A DNA stretch of 18,747 bases from WTAW01 sp964540205. GTDB lineage: Bacteria > Acidobacteriota > Aminicenantia > Aminicenantales > Aminicenantaceae. The DNA is taken from NCBI GenBank assembly GCA_964540205.1, contig CAZIMJ010000282.1, forward strand, positions 1 through 18,747. Reading direction: 5' to 3'. Each line of letters starts with the position of its first letter. The first letter of the stretch is position 1. The notes below the pieces were generated by a model. The model was not told the DNA's origin. It made no database searches and saw only the letters and a list, made by a program, of their open reading frames with translations. This document shows, one piece after another, positions 1 to 6,809 of this stretch. The position numbers were made by a program, and so were the translations under genes.

Positions 1-95
1 GGTGGGTTGGCCTCAACTCGTGAATAATCCATGTGTATATTCAATGAGGAAAATTTATTGAATTTGTTTTACTTTGCACATTTCACGACAAAGGG
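1..95. other. Non-coding window edge
   Basis: No supported gene lies here. The stretch follows the stop of the minus-strand polyprenyl synthase gene. It is AT-rich and contains a short weak inverted repeat (CTTTG at 72-76, CAAAG at 89-93) without a T-tract on the outgoing side, so it is not a convincing terminator. Positions 18-33 resemble, on the opposite strand, the ATTATTCA core of the repeat arms seen at 8095-8237, but only over about 9 bases, which could be chance. Confidence 0.5.
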
Positions 96-1115
96 TTACA
101 AGCTCCGGGTGAGCACAAAATCTGGGACCAAATCCAGTGAATCTCGATAGATGGATTGGGGGAATTGATTGAGGATCTCTTTAGATTTAAGGGCATAGCT
201 CTCAGCCTTCCTGTAAGTGTAGTCCAGGGCTCCGTTTGACTCCACGATCTCAAGAATTTCGCTCTTGGTTTCTTTGCCAAGTTCTTTTTGTTGGATCAGT
301 TGAGTTATCCGATCCTGATTTTCTTTGCCATCATGATTCAAGGTGTAGATCAATGGAAGAGTAATCCGGCCCTCTTCCAAATCAGTGAGGACAGGTTTTC
401 CAAGCGTGTCAATATCCCCGGTGTAGTCCAGGAGGTCGTCGATGACCTGGAAGGACATTCCGAGGTTTCTTCCGTATTCCGCCAAAAGATTGCGCTCTTT
501 TTCTGAAGTATCGCAGAGAATTCCCCCGATCAGGCATGAGGCCCGAAAGAGCGAAGCCGTTTTTTTATCGAGTATATCGAGATAGTCATTCTCTTCCAAT
601 TGTAAATTTCCGCTCACGTAATATTCGTAGAGTTCTCCGTCTATCATCTGAGCGGACGTATCGGTGAGGATTTGGATGACTTCTCTGTGTCTGCTATGAA
701 CAGCAAGGTTGAGAGCCTTGATGTAGAGGTAGTCTCCGAGGAGTACTGTGATGTTCGAACCCCACGTGGCATGCACAGTCGGACGCCCTCTCCTCACATT
801 AGAATGGTCGATGATGTCATCATGGATGAGACTGGCCGTGTGGATGGTTTCCACGAGCGCAGACATGAGGATGTGCTCATCCCCTTTATAACCAAAAAGT
901 CTGGCACAGAGCATCAACAGAGCTGGCCGGATCCTTTTTCCGGCTTTTTTAAACAAGTAATCGCTAATCTCAGATATGAGGGGATTCTTTGATTTTGTGA
1001 AAAGCTCGAGGGTGTCTTCCACCTTCTCGAGATCTTGTTGGATGCTTCTGTACAGATCCATGAGAGAGACATCCTGTTCCAATTGAGCATTGATGAATGT
1101 TTTTGCGTCTCTCAT
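96..1115 (-). CDS. Long-chain polyprenyl diphosphate synthase (IspB/HepT-like)
   Basis: Trans-isoprenyl diphosphate synthase, expected to add isopentenyl diphosphate units to an allylic primer in the cytoplasm to make the side chain of quinones or a related lipid carrier. The 339-residue length is normal for the family. The first aspartate-rich motif is DDIID at residues 99-103, followed by the RRGRPTVH segment; the second is DDLLD at 226-230. The N-terminal GKRIRP (59-64) is the diphosphate-binding segment. The residue five before the first motif is alanine (A94), so no bulky residue blocks chain growth, which fits a long-chain product (inference). The ATG at 1115 has a loose AAAGG upstream. 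The gene lies 47 bp downstream of the tatD-like gene on the same strand and is probably co-transcribed with it. The exact chain length cannot be read from sequence. Confidence 0.93.
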   Translation of the reverse strand: MRDAKTFINAQLEQDVSLMDLYRSIQQDLEKVEDTLELFTKSKNPLISEISDYLFKKAGKRIRPALLMLCARLFGYKGDEHILMSALVETIHTASLIHDDIIDHSNVRRGRPTVHATWGSNITVLLGDYLYIKALNLAVHSRHREVIQILTDTSAQMIDGELYEYYVSGNLQLEENDYLDILDKKTASLFRASCLIGGILCDTSEKERNLLAEYGRNLGMSFQVIDDLLDYTGDIDTLGKPVLTDLEEGRITLPLIYTLNHDGKENQDRITQLIQQKELGKETKSEILEIVESNGALDYTYRKAESYALKSKEILNQFPQSIYRDSLDLVPDFVLTRSL

Positions 1116-1162
1116 CTTCAGCGACCTTTAGCCGTTATCGGGGCGATGTCGTGGCAAATATA

Positions 1163-1963
1163 TTAACATCTCGGTTTTTTAATTTCAATCCGAAAGAGTG
1201 ATTCAAAATTGTGTGTTGTTTTCTCTGCAAGTTTTTCCAACGACACATTTTTGAGCCCTGCGAGAAATTGTGCGGTTTCTTTGACATAAACAGGTTCATT
1301 CCTTTGTATCTTTCCACGATAGGGAGTTGGGACCAGATAGGGAGAATCTGTTTCAACGAGGATCTTTTCTAATGGCATCTGGATAGCCACCTCTTGCAAG
1401 GATCGTGCCTTGGGGAATGTGAGGATACCCGAGAAGGAGATCAGGAAGTTGTATTCCATCATTTCCTTGGCGAATTCCCAATCTTCAGTAAAACAGTGGA
1501 GGATGCCTCCTTGCGTATACTTCTCCTCCTTTACGGCTTTTAGCACCTCGTCCCTAGCATTGCGACTGTGGATGACAACGGGAGTACCTATTTCCTGGGC
1601 AATGTTGAGCTGCATTCGGAAAACGTCAACCTGGACATCAGGAGGTGAGAAGTTGTAGTGAAAATCCACCCCGATTTCGCCAACAGCCAGAATTTTTTTG
1701 TCCTCCGCAAGCGCCTCTATTTTTTGGAGACAGCCAGGAGTGAAGTCTTTGGCGTTGTGAGGGTGAACACCGCCTGCAGCAATAATATTTGAGTAAGTTT
1801 GAATAGTGTCAAGAGTGTTCTGGAGTTCGTTCTCTTCTGTTAGTTCCGTGGGGCAGAGGATAGCTCCAATCCCTTCCCGGAAAGCTCTCTGAATGACCTC
1901 ATGGCGGTCATTATCGAACTCTTTCCCGCTCAAGTGGGCATGTGAATCAACTAATATGGTCAA
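1163..1963 (-). CDS. TatD-family metal-dependent deoxyribonuclease/hydrolase
   Basis: TatD/YcfH-type TIM-barrel metallohydrolase, cytoplasmic, associated in the family with 3'-5' DNA exonuclease or D-aminoacyl-type hydrolase activity; the substrate here is not known. Length 266 residues, full length. The metal ligands are present in order: DSHAH (H8, H10), AVGEIG (E96), VVIHSRNA (H132), LHCFT (H156) and ETDSPYL (D206). The start is a TTG codon at 1963. No ATG or GTG lies close enough to keep the N-terminal LVDSHAH strand, and AGGAA just upstream can serve as a ribosome binding site. It lies 131 bp after the DUF885 gene and 47 bp before the polyprenyl synthase gene, all in one orientation. A weak TTGTAA-16-TAATAT pair precedes it, so it may have its own promoter. 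Confidence 0.93.
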   Translation of the reverse strand: MTILVDSHAHLSGKEFDNDRHEVIQRAFREGIGAILCPTELTEENELQNTLDTIQTYSNIIAAGGVHPHNAKDFTPGCLQKIEALAEDKKILAVGEIGVDFHYNFSPPDVQVDVFRMQLNIAQEIGTPVVIHSRNARDEVLKAVKEEKYTQGGILHCFTEDWEFAKEMMEYNFLISFSGILTFPKARSLQEVAIQMPLEKILVETDSPYLVPTPYRGKIQRNEPVYVKETAQFLAGLKNVSLEKLAEKTTHNFESLFRIEIKKPRC

Positions 1964-2094
1964 TATTTCCTATCGTGAAGAGTAAATATTAAGAAGTAGA
2001 CGGTTGATTACAACCCTCTTTGTACCCTTGGTATTAAGGAAAAAATTATCTGTTTACTTCATGTTAAAACGCGGTAGATGTCCTGTCCGTCGTG

Positions 2095-3864
2095 TTACTG
2101 CAAAAGCTTCTGTTTCAACTGGCGCATGGGGAGAGCTCCATAGCTCAGGACCTTGTTGAGGAATTCTTTTTTAGTGAAGGCATCTCCCTTGAGTTTTTTG
2201 TATTCCTTTTCCATATCAATAAATTCTTGTAAGCCTACATAAGCATAGGATGCTTCTCCGGGATTCATTATGATCCGGTTCCAGTTTCTTTCGGCTTCTG
2301 CTTCTGTCTGGAATCCACCTCTGGTCATGTAAGCAATGGCTCGTTCTTTGGTCATGCCTGCTTCGTGGATGTTAAAATCGAGGTTGAAATCCATAACAGC
2401 CTTTAAACGGTATTTAAGTTGATTCAAGCGCAACCTGAGGTCATATTTCCCGTATCCAGCGTTTATCAGCACTTCTTCGATGATAATAGGCCATCCTTTG
2501 ATCAAAGGCATATTCGGGAACATCTTTCTCATTTGAGAAGGATTCTTGCGCGTATAGAAGAAGGGAACAAATTGGCCGGGATAAACCTTCCGGCATGTGT
2601 AGAAATGGATAAAAAAGTTGTTGTATTCTTCCAGCAATGAAGTGATTTTTTCTTCTTCAAATGCCTCAGAAAAAGGTGATATTTGGCATTTGTAATCCTC
2701 GGATGTTTCGTAAATCCCTGGAGAAACGAATCTTGTCCAAGTTAACCCTCTGTCGGCTAAGGGCATGGTTTCGATAGAGAGGTTGTTCTCTGGGAGTTCA
2801 ATAAGCTGTTTTTTTTGAAGGAAATCCTGTATTTCCGCTCTTGTGGTTTCAATTTTATTAAAAAATTCATCTGTGGTGACATGTTCACCTTTAATTTTGT
2901 CCAAAACACCTTTAATAATTATATTCCTGACTTCTTCTTCAGACCGCTGACCGCCAATCTGATCTGGATCGATCTCAGGATACATAATCTTAAAGAACGG
3001 GATACAAACTAGAACCATTTCTCGCCGGAGGTTGTTATAATCGGCTTTGGCTCGCGCCACAAGTTCTTCAAGTGGAATGCTGTTCTGGAATGTCTCTCGC
3101 ACCAATCTGCGGTGTGCCCCCTCTCCCAGCCGGTCGATTCCTGTTGACCGCGGAAGGAGTTCCGATTGGAGGAAGGATTGATAACCCTCTAGCTCAGGGA
3201 TCACTTTCGCATACTCGCTCTGCAGTTTTGCTTTATGGGAATTCGGTGCCTGTTCGATCAGCTGGGGCAGCTCGTTTTGGTAGAATTCAAGAATGGCAGA
3301 GAACTGTGCGATGGCTATCTCAGTGTAAAGCTGGGGGGGAGTTTTTAGGTTTTCTTTGGCTTGCTTGATGAGCTTTGGCAGGTCTTTGAGTCTTTCTGTA
3401 GCATTCTTGGCTCTTTCCTCTGCCGGGGCAAATTCCTTTGTGAGCAGGCTTCGGACGCAGTTGTTAAAAATGGAATTATAAAAGATGGGATTGTATTCCC
3501 AGGGAATCAAGTTTTCGTGTTTGATGAGCTCTCTGTCCAGACCGTCCACCATCATGGCGTGGTCAATTTGGAATTCGGGGCTCAGCTTTGTGCTGTCGAT
3601 CTTGGCGACGAGTTCCTGATTGAGTCTATCAAGCTCGTCGTGACGCTTTTCGATGTTACCGCTTTTCAGGTCCTCGAGTTTGTTGTCGTACTTATGGTAT
3701 CCCTGAAGAGTTCCCATTGTGGGATAGAATTTCCAAAGTGCATCGAAATAGCCGTCCAGGAATTTTAGAAACTTTTGGTCTTCTTCGTTCTGTTGAGAAA
3801 AAAGAGTTCCAGCCGTCCAAAAACAGAAGACAAGGATGAATAGCGCAGTAGTGATTTTCCTCAT
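2095..3864 (-). CDS. Exported DUF885-family protein, metal-binding motifs lost
   Basis: A 589-residue protein with a cleavable-type signal peptide (MRK, then hydrophobic residues to about 22, FSQQ following), so probably periplasmic or secreted. The C-terminal third matches DUF885 as I know it: FNIHEAGMTKERAIAYM near residue 500 corresponds to the conserved H..g.s...Ai.YM block, then NPGEASYAYVGLQ and VLSYGALPM. DUF885 proteins usually carry HExxPGHH and EGWA, read as zinc-peptidase ligands. Here the equivalent stretches read CRKVYPGQF (C424 to F433) and KGWP (456-459), so the His, Glu and second His are absent. This suggests a pseudoenzyme or changed chemistry (inference). The start is the ATG at 3864, not an upstream TTG at 3882, because AGGAGG (3875-3870) sits 5 nt before it and the signal peptide begins there. 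Confidence 0.85.
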   Translation of the reverse strand: MRKITTALFILVFCFWTAGTLFSQQNEEDQKFLKFLDGYFDALWKFYPTMGTLQGYHKYDNKLEDLKSGNIEKRHDELDRLNQELVAKIDSTKLSPEFQIDHAMMVDGLDRELIKHENLIPWEYNPIFYNSIFNNCVRSLLTKEFAPAEERAKNATERLKDLPKLIKQAKENLKTPPQLYTEIAIAQFSAILEFYQNELPQLIEQAPNSHKAKLQSEYAKVIPELEGYQSFLQSELLPRSTGIDRLGEGAHRRLVRETFQNSIPLEELVARAKADYNNLRREMVLVCIPFFKIMYPEIDPDQIGGQRSEEEVRNIIIKGVLDKIKGEHVTTDEFFNKIETTRAEIQDFLQKKQLIELPENNLSIETMPLADRGLTWTRFVSPGIYETSEDYKCQISPFSEAFEEEKITSLLEEYNNFFIHFYTCRKVYPGQFVPFFYTRKNPSQMRKMFPNMPLIKGWPIIIEEVLINAGYGKYDLRLRLNQLKYRLKAVMDFNLDFNIHEAGMTKERAIAYMTRGGFQTEAEAERNWNRIIMNPGEASYAYVGLQEFIDMEKEYKKLKGDAFTKKEFLNKVLSYGALPMRQLKQKLLQ

Positions 3865-3869
3865 TTCGT

Positions 3870-3875
3870 CCTCCT
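3870..3875 (-). promoter_or_regulatory. Consensus ribosome binding site deciding the DUF885 start
   Basis: Reads AGGAGG on the minus strand, 5 nt before the ATG at 3864. A start six codons further upstream would be a TTG lying beyond this site, so the site fixes the start at 3864. Confidence 0.75.
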
Positions 3876-3985
3876 GTGGCAAAGCATTTTTTTGCGGAAG
3901 GTGTTCATAATATCCAAGATAAGATTTGAAATCCTACCACATAAATATAAAAAAAGGCAATATTTTGCTTAAATAATTCCACATA

Positions 3986-5002
3986 TCACCAGCGAATAAC
4001 TGCCGATGCCCAAGTGAAACCGGATCCGAATGCAGTGATGACTACGATATCGTTGTTTTTGATTCGGCCTTGCTTTAAGGCCTCATCGAGTGCGATAGGG
4101 ATCGAAGCAGCTGTTGTGTTGCCGAAACGGTCGATGTTTCTGATGACTTTTTCTACGGGAATGCGCAAATTTCTGGCCACCATCAAACTGATCCTGTCAT
4201 TTGCCTGATGAGGGATGAGGTGGTCGACATCATCGATTGTCAATTGGTTGGTTTCCAGCGCTTCGTTAACTGCCTGCGGCATCTTTTCGGATGCATTCTT
4301 GAACACGATTTTCCCGTTCATGCGAGCGAAATAGCCCTTCTGATCCAGAAAGTTCTCAGGAAAGACGGGATTGTCTTTGGAGCTTGGTTTTTCCATCCAT
4401 AGATCAGAGATATGCCTTCCATCTGCATACAAGTGAGTGGAAAGGATCCCTCTGTTATTCTCGTGAGTTGAGTTGGGCTCCAGGATGACAGCTCCCGCTC
4501 CATCCCCGAAGAGGACGGCGATATCTCTTCCTTCAGTCGAAAAGTCCAGGTTGTGTGATTGGACCTCTGATGCTACGAGAAGTATTTTTTTGTAGGTCTT
4601 AGCTCTGATGTATTGATCGGCAACAGAAAGTCCATATATGAAGCCACTGCATTGGTTCCTCACATCAAGAGCGCCGATCCCTGCAAGCCCCAGTTTTGCT
4701 TGAATCATCACGCCGATCCCGGGAAAGTAATGATCGGGCGAGAGTGTGGCGGCGATGATGAAGTCTATGTCCTCCTTGTCGATCTGTGCATCTTCGATAG
4801 CTTTAAGAGCAGCTTGATATCCGAGATCGGAGGCGCCAACTCCAGACTCGGCAAAATGGCGTTCTCTGATGCCCGCTCTCTGACGAATCCACTCGTCCGA
4901 TGTATCTGTCATCTTTTCAAGGTCGAAATTGGTGATGACTTTGGGAGGAACATAATGCCCTGTTCCTGTGATTATTGTTTCTGTTTTCATTTCGGTATCC
5001 AT
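3986..5002 (-). CDS. 3-oxoacyl-ACP synthase III family protein (FabH-like)
   Basis: Thiolase-fold condensing enzyme of the KAS III type; FabH enzymes condense acyl-CoA with malonyl-ACP in the cytoplasm to start fatty acid synthesis. Length 338 residues, slightly longer than E. coli FabH. The Cys-His-Asn triad is intact: C118 in RNQCSGF, H265 in LIPHQAND and N295 in DRFGNTTAAS. TSDEWIRQRAGIRER near 34-48 is the typical N-terminal block. No other fatty acid synthesis gene (fabD, fabG, acpP, plsX) is adjacent, so it may be a stand-alone KAS III with another role, such as supplying acyl chains for a special lipid; it lies near the SPT-like gene. The start could be the ATG at 5002 or at 4990; neither has a clear Shine-Dalgarno sequence. 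Confidence 0.88.
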   Translation of the reverse strand: MDTEMKTETIITGTGHYVPPKVITNFDLEKMTDTSDEWIRQRAGIRERHFAESGVGASDLGYQAALKAIEDAQIDKEDIDFIIAATLSPDHYFPGIGVMIQAKLGLAGIGALDVRNQCSGFIYGLSVADQYIRAKTYKKILLVASEVQSHNLDFSTEGRDIAVLFGDGAGAVILEPNSTHENNRGILSTHLYADGRHISDLWMEKPSSKDNPVFPENFLDQKGYFARMNGKIVFKNASEKMPQAVNEALETNQLTIDDVDHLIPHQANDRISLMVARNLRIPVEKVIRNIDRFGNTTAASIPIALDEALKQGRIKNNDIVVITAFGSGFTWASAVIRW

Positions 5003-5060
5003 TCCCGAACTAATGATAATCGATATATGAGAAAAAATCTATACTTCTCTATTTAAAAAA

Positions 5061-5130
5061 AAACGTAAAACGTGAAACGTAAAAAGACTATTATTTGTAC
5101 ACATTATGGATTATCTGCGTTTCACATTTT
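5061..5130. repeat. AAACGT-rich intergenic repeat with 13-bp inverted repeat
   Basis: Three AAACGT units occur at 6-7 bp spacing (5061-5080). The arm at 5067-5079 (AAAACGTGAAACG) is matched by an inverted copy at 5118-5130 (CGTTTCACATTTT), 12 of 13 positions. On a minus-strand RNA the single mismatch would be a G-U pair. The repeat lies between the divergent FabH and DsbD-alpha-like genes. Its role is unknown; it may be a dispersed intergenic element. Confidence 0.5.
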
Positions 5131-5176
5131 AAGTTTTGCATTTCGCGTCTTATTGTTCGTTTGATGGAGAAGGGAT

Positions 5177-5215
5177 TTGAATAATTTTCAAAGTTACGAT
5201 ATAAGTAGATATAAG
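5177..5215 (+). promoter_or_regulatory. Predicted tandem sigma-70-type promoters
   Basis: Two overlapping matches face the DsbD-alpha-like gene: TTGAAT (5177-5182), 17-bp spacer, TATAAG (5200-5205); and TTCAAA (5187-5192), 17-bp spacer, TATAAG (5210-5215). Predicted transcription starts fall near 5212 and 5222, giving leaders of about 9-19 nt before the ATG at 5231. If this is right, the TTG at 5177 is part of a -35 box rather than a start codon. Confidence 0.4.
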
Positions 5216-5230
5216 GCTAATAGGCCGTAT

Positions 5231-5710
5231 ATGAAAAGATTTATCCTTTTATTAATCGTCCCTTTTTTGCTGCTTGGATTTGTGTCATCTGGTGTGGAGG
5301 ATCTTTTAAAAGTCAATGCCTCCATTAATCCGATGAGATTAAGGCGGGGAGAGGAAGGGAAAATTGTGCTGAAGTTTACGGTCAAAGAAGGTATCAGAGT
5401 CAGCTCCCAACCATCCTTTACCATTGATCTGGAGCCATCGGATGAGCTTATTTTCCCGAAGAATTTTTTCTCTGCCTCTGACCTTGAGATCGAGATAAAG
5501 GAAGAGGATGGAAAGGAGTATCTGGATCTGAAGGGGCCCATTGAAATACCCTTTTCTGTGAATATGGACGCTAAACGCGGGAATCACACTATTGGAGGAA
5601 AGATCAAATATTTCGCCTGCTCACAAGAGGAGGGTTGGTGTCTCAAATACACCGTAAAGTTTTCCTCCACGTTTTTCACATCTTCCCGTATCTTCCAGAA
5701 GAAAAAATAA
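5231..5710 (+). CDS. Small exported DsbD N-terminal (DsbD-alpha)-like protein
   Basis: A 159-residue protein with an N-terminal hydrophobic signal (KRF, then residues 4-18), so exported to the periplasm, or anchored if uncleaved. The body looks like the immunoglobulin-like DsbD-alpha fold: RRGEEGKIVLKFTVKEG near 38-54, then an IKYFACSQEEGWC segment with C130 and C137 that resembles the YQ.C.....C disulphide loop of DsbD-alpha. In DsbD that pair passes electrons to periplasmic thiol partners; here it stands alone, with no membrane or thioredoxin domain (inference for function). A longer form starting at the TTG at 5177 (18 more residues) is possible, but the ATG at 5231 gives a canonical signal peptide and fits the predicted promoters. 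It converges with the epimerase gene, 14 bp apart. Confidence 0.65.
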   Translation: MKRFILLLIVPFLLLGFVSSGVEDLLKVNASINPMRLRRGEEGKIVLKFTVKEGIRVSSQPSFTIDLEPSDELIFPKNFFSASDLEIEIKEEDGKEYLDLKGPIEIPFSVNMDAKRGNHTIGGKIKYFACSQEEGWCLKYTVKFSSTFFTSSRIFQKKK

Positions 5711-5724
5711 TTCTGAGGAGAGTC

Positions 5725-6699
5725 TTAAAGCCAGTTGTTCTTCATGTACCAGACGATCGTCTCGTGCAGGGCTTCTCGCAGAGAGTATTGAGGGGTGAAG
5801 TCGAGTTTTTCTTTTGCTTTTTGTGTGTCCGCTACCCATCCGTCTTGTCTTAATTCCTTAAATTTCTGGCGGTTGAGGATGCTTGGATCCCTACGTATCT
5901 TCCCCAGCACTTCTGCACCGCAGGACACGAGATAGGCAAGCGGAAGGGGAAATTTCAGGTTGATCAGTTTAATATGCATAGCTTCGGCTGCCACTCTTCC
6001 CAATTCTTCCCAACTTGAAGGGTCGGGATTGGCAAAATGAAGGATCTCGCCGTTTGCCAGCTCTTTGTGGACGCACAGGTCTAAGGCCTTTATGAGGTCT
6101 TTGATATAGATCAAACTCACGAGTTTTTGTTTCGAACCGACAGAAGGAAGAATACCCTTTTGGATGAATTTGAAATAGGGAATGAGCGCTCTGTCCCGCG
6201 GACCAAACACAACGCTGATTCTAGCTATGACTATCGGGATGCTGTTTTTGTATTTTAATGCTTCTGTCTCACCTTCCAACTTGCTTTTCCCATAGGGTGA
6301 GACGGGACATGGCGGCGAGTCTTCCTTCACTGCCTTTCCATCGGAACACGGCCCCGATGCCGCTATGCTGCTCAGATACACGACCCTTTTAGGGCGGATA
6401 TTCTGCGCCTGGAGGGTCTGCAAAAGACTTGCTGTTCCTTGTTGGTTTACTGTATAATAATCAGCTATTTTGTATGCTTTTGTTGAGCCTGCAACGTGGA
6501 AGACGTAGTCAATGTCAGGAGGAAGTAACGGAATATGCAGAAGATCCCCTTCGAGGAGATTGATCTTGAGCCCTTTCAACCACTTGAGATTGTTTAAATT
6601 CCTGACAAGTGCGTATATTTCAGTGTTTTTATAATCTAAAAAATGATCAATAAGATGGCTTCCGATAAAGCCAGTTCCACCCGTAATTAAAATCTTCAT
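5725..6699 (-). CDS. NAD(P)-dependent epimerase/dehydratase-family reductase (CerR-like candidate)
   Basis: Extended short-chain dehydrogenase/reductase of 324 residues. It begins MKILITGGTGFIGSHL, the Rossmann dinucleotide-binding glycine motif (residues 7-13). A YGKSK catalytic Tyr-Lys motif follows near residue 139, with the active-site serine in YLSSIAASG. FHVAGSTKAYKIADYYTVN and RISVVFGPRD are the other family blocks. The start is the ATG at 6699; a longer frame to 6801 would add 34 residues ahead of the Rossmann strand and has no family support. A strong promoter (6735-6707) ends 7 nt before this ATG, so the mRNA is probably leaderless. It is divergent from the SPT-like gene. Bacterial ceramide reductases (CerR) belong to this broad family, so a 3-keto-sphingolipid substrate is a reasonable guess. 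A sugar-nucleotide or other keto substrate cannot be excluded. Confidence 0.8.
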   Translation of the reverse strand: MKILITGGTGFIGSHLIDHFLDYKNTEIYALVRNLNNLKWLKGLKINLLEGDLLHIPLLPPDIDYVFHVAGSTKAYKIADYYTVNQQGTASLLQTLQAQNIRPKRVVYLSSIAASGPCSDGKAVKEDSPPCPVSPYGKSKLEGETEALKYKNSIPIVIARISVVFGPRDRALIPYFKFIQKGILPSVGSKQKLVSLIYIKDLIKALDLCVHKELANGEILHFANPDPSSWEELGRVAAEAMHIKLINLKFPLPLAYLVSCGAEVLGKIRRDPSILNRQKFKELRQDGWVADTQKAKEKLDFTPQYSLREALHETIVWYMKNNWL

Positions 6700-6706
6700 G
6701 ATTAAG

Positions 6707-6735
6707 ATTGTAAAAGAATCGTCCTCTGCGGTCAA
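6707..6735 (-). promoter_or_regulatory. Strong sigma-70-type promoter for the epimerase gene
   Basis: On the minus strand: TTGACC (6735-6730), 17-bp spacer, TACAAT (6712-6707). Each hexamer matches consensus at 5 of 6 positions at ideal spacing. The -10 ends 7 nt before the ATG at 6699, so transcription should start at or next to the start codon. No Shine-Dalgarno sequence is present. Confidence 0.6.
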
Positions 6736-6801
6736 ACCGAGTGCTTGCAGGATTAGGAAAATGCTGTTAACACACGCATCTTTAATGAATATTCCCAGCA
6801 A

Positions 6802-6807
6802 AGGAGG
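6802..6807 (+). promoter_or_regulatory. Ribosome binding site that questions the SPT start codon
   Basis: AGGAGG lies only 2 nt before the ATG at 6810 but 5 nt before the next codon, GTG at 6813. The GTG may be the true start, which would shorten the protein by one residue. Confidence 0.5.
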
Positions 6808-6809
6808 GA

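Noticed and set aside
2002..2015. Inverted repeat GGTTG-ATTA-CAACC as a terminator after the DUF885 gene
   Set aside because: Only a 5-bp stem, about 80 nt after the stop and without a following U-tract; could equally be a binding site.
4613..5056. A 147-residue frame on the plus strand
   Set aside because: Antisense to the N-terminal part of the FabH-like gene, which has an intact active site.
6700..6801. N-terminal extension of the epimerase by 34 residues
   Set aside because: It would precede the Rossmann glycine motif that normally starts these proteins, and a promoter lies within it.
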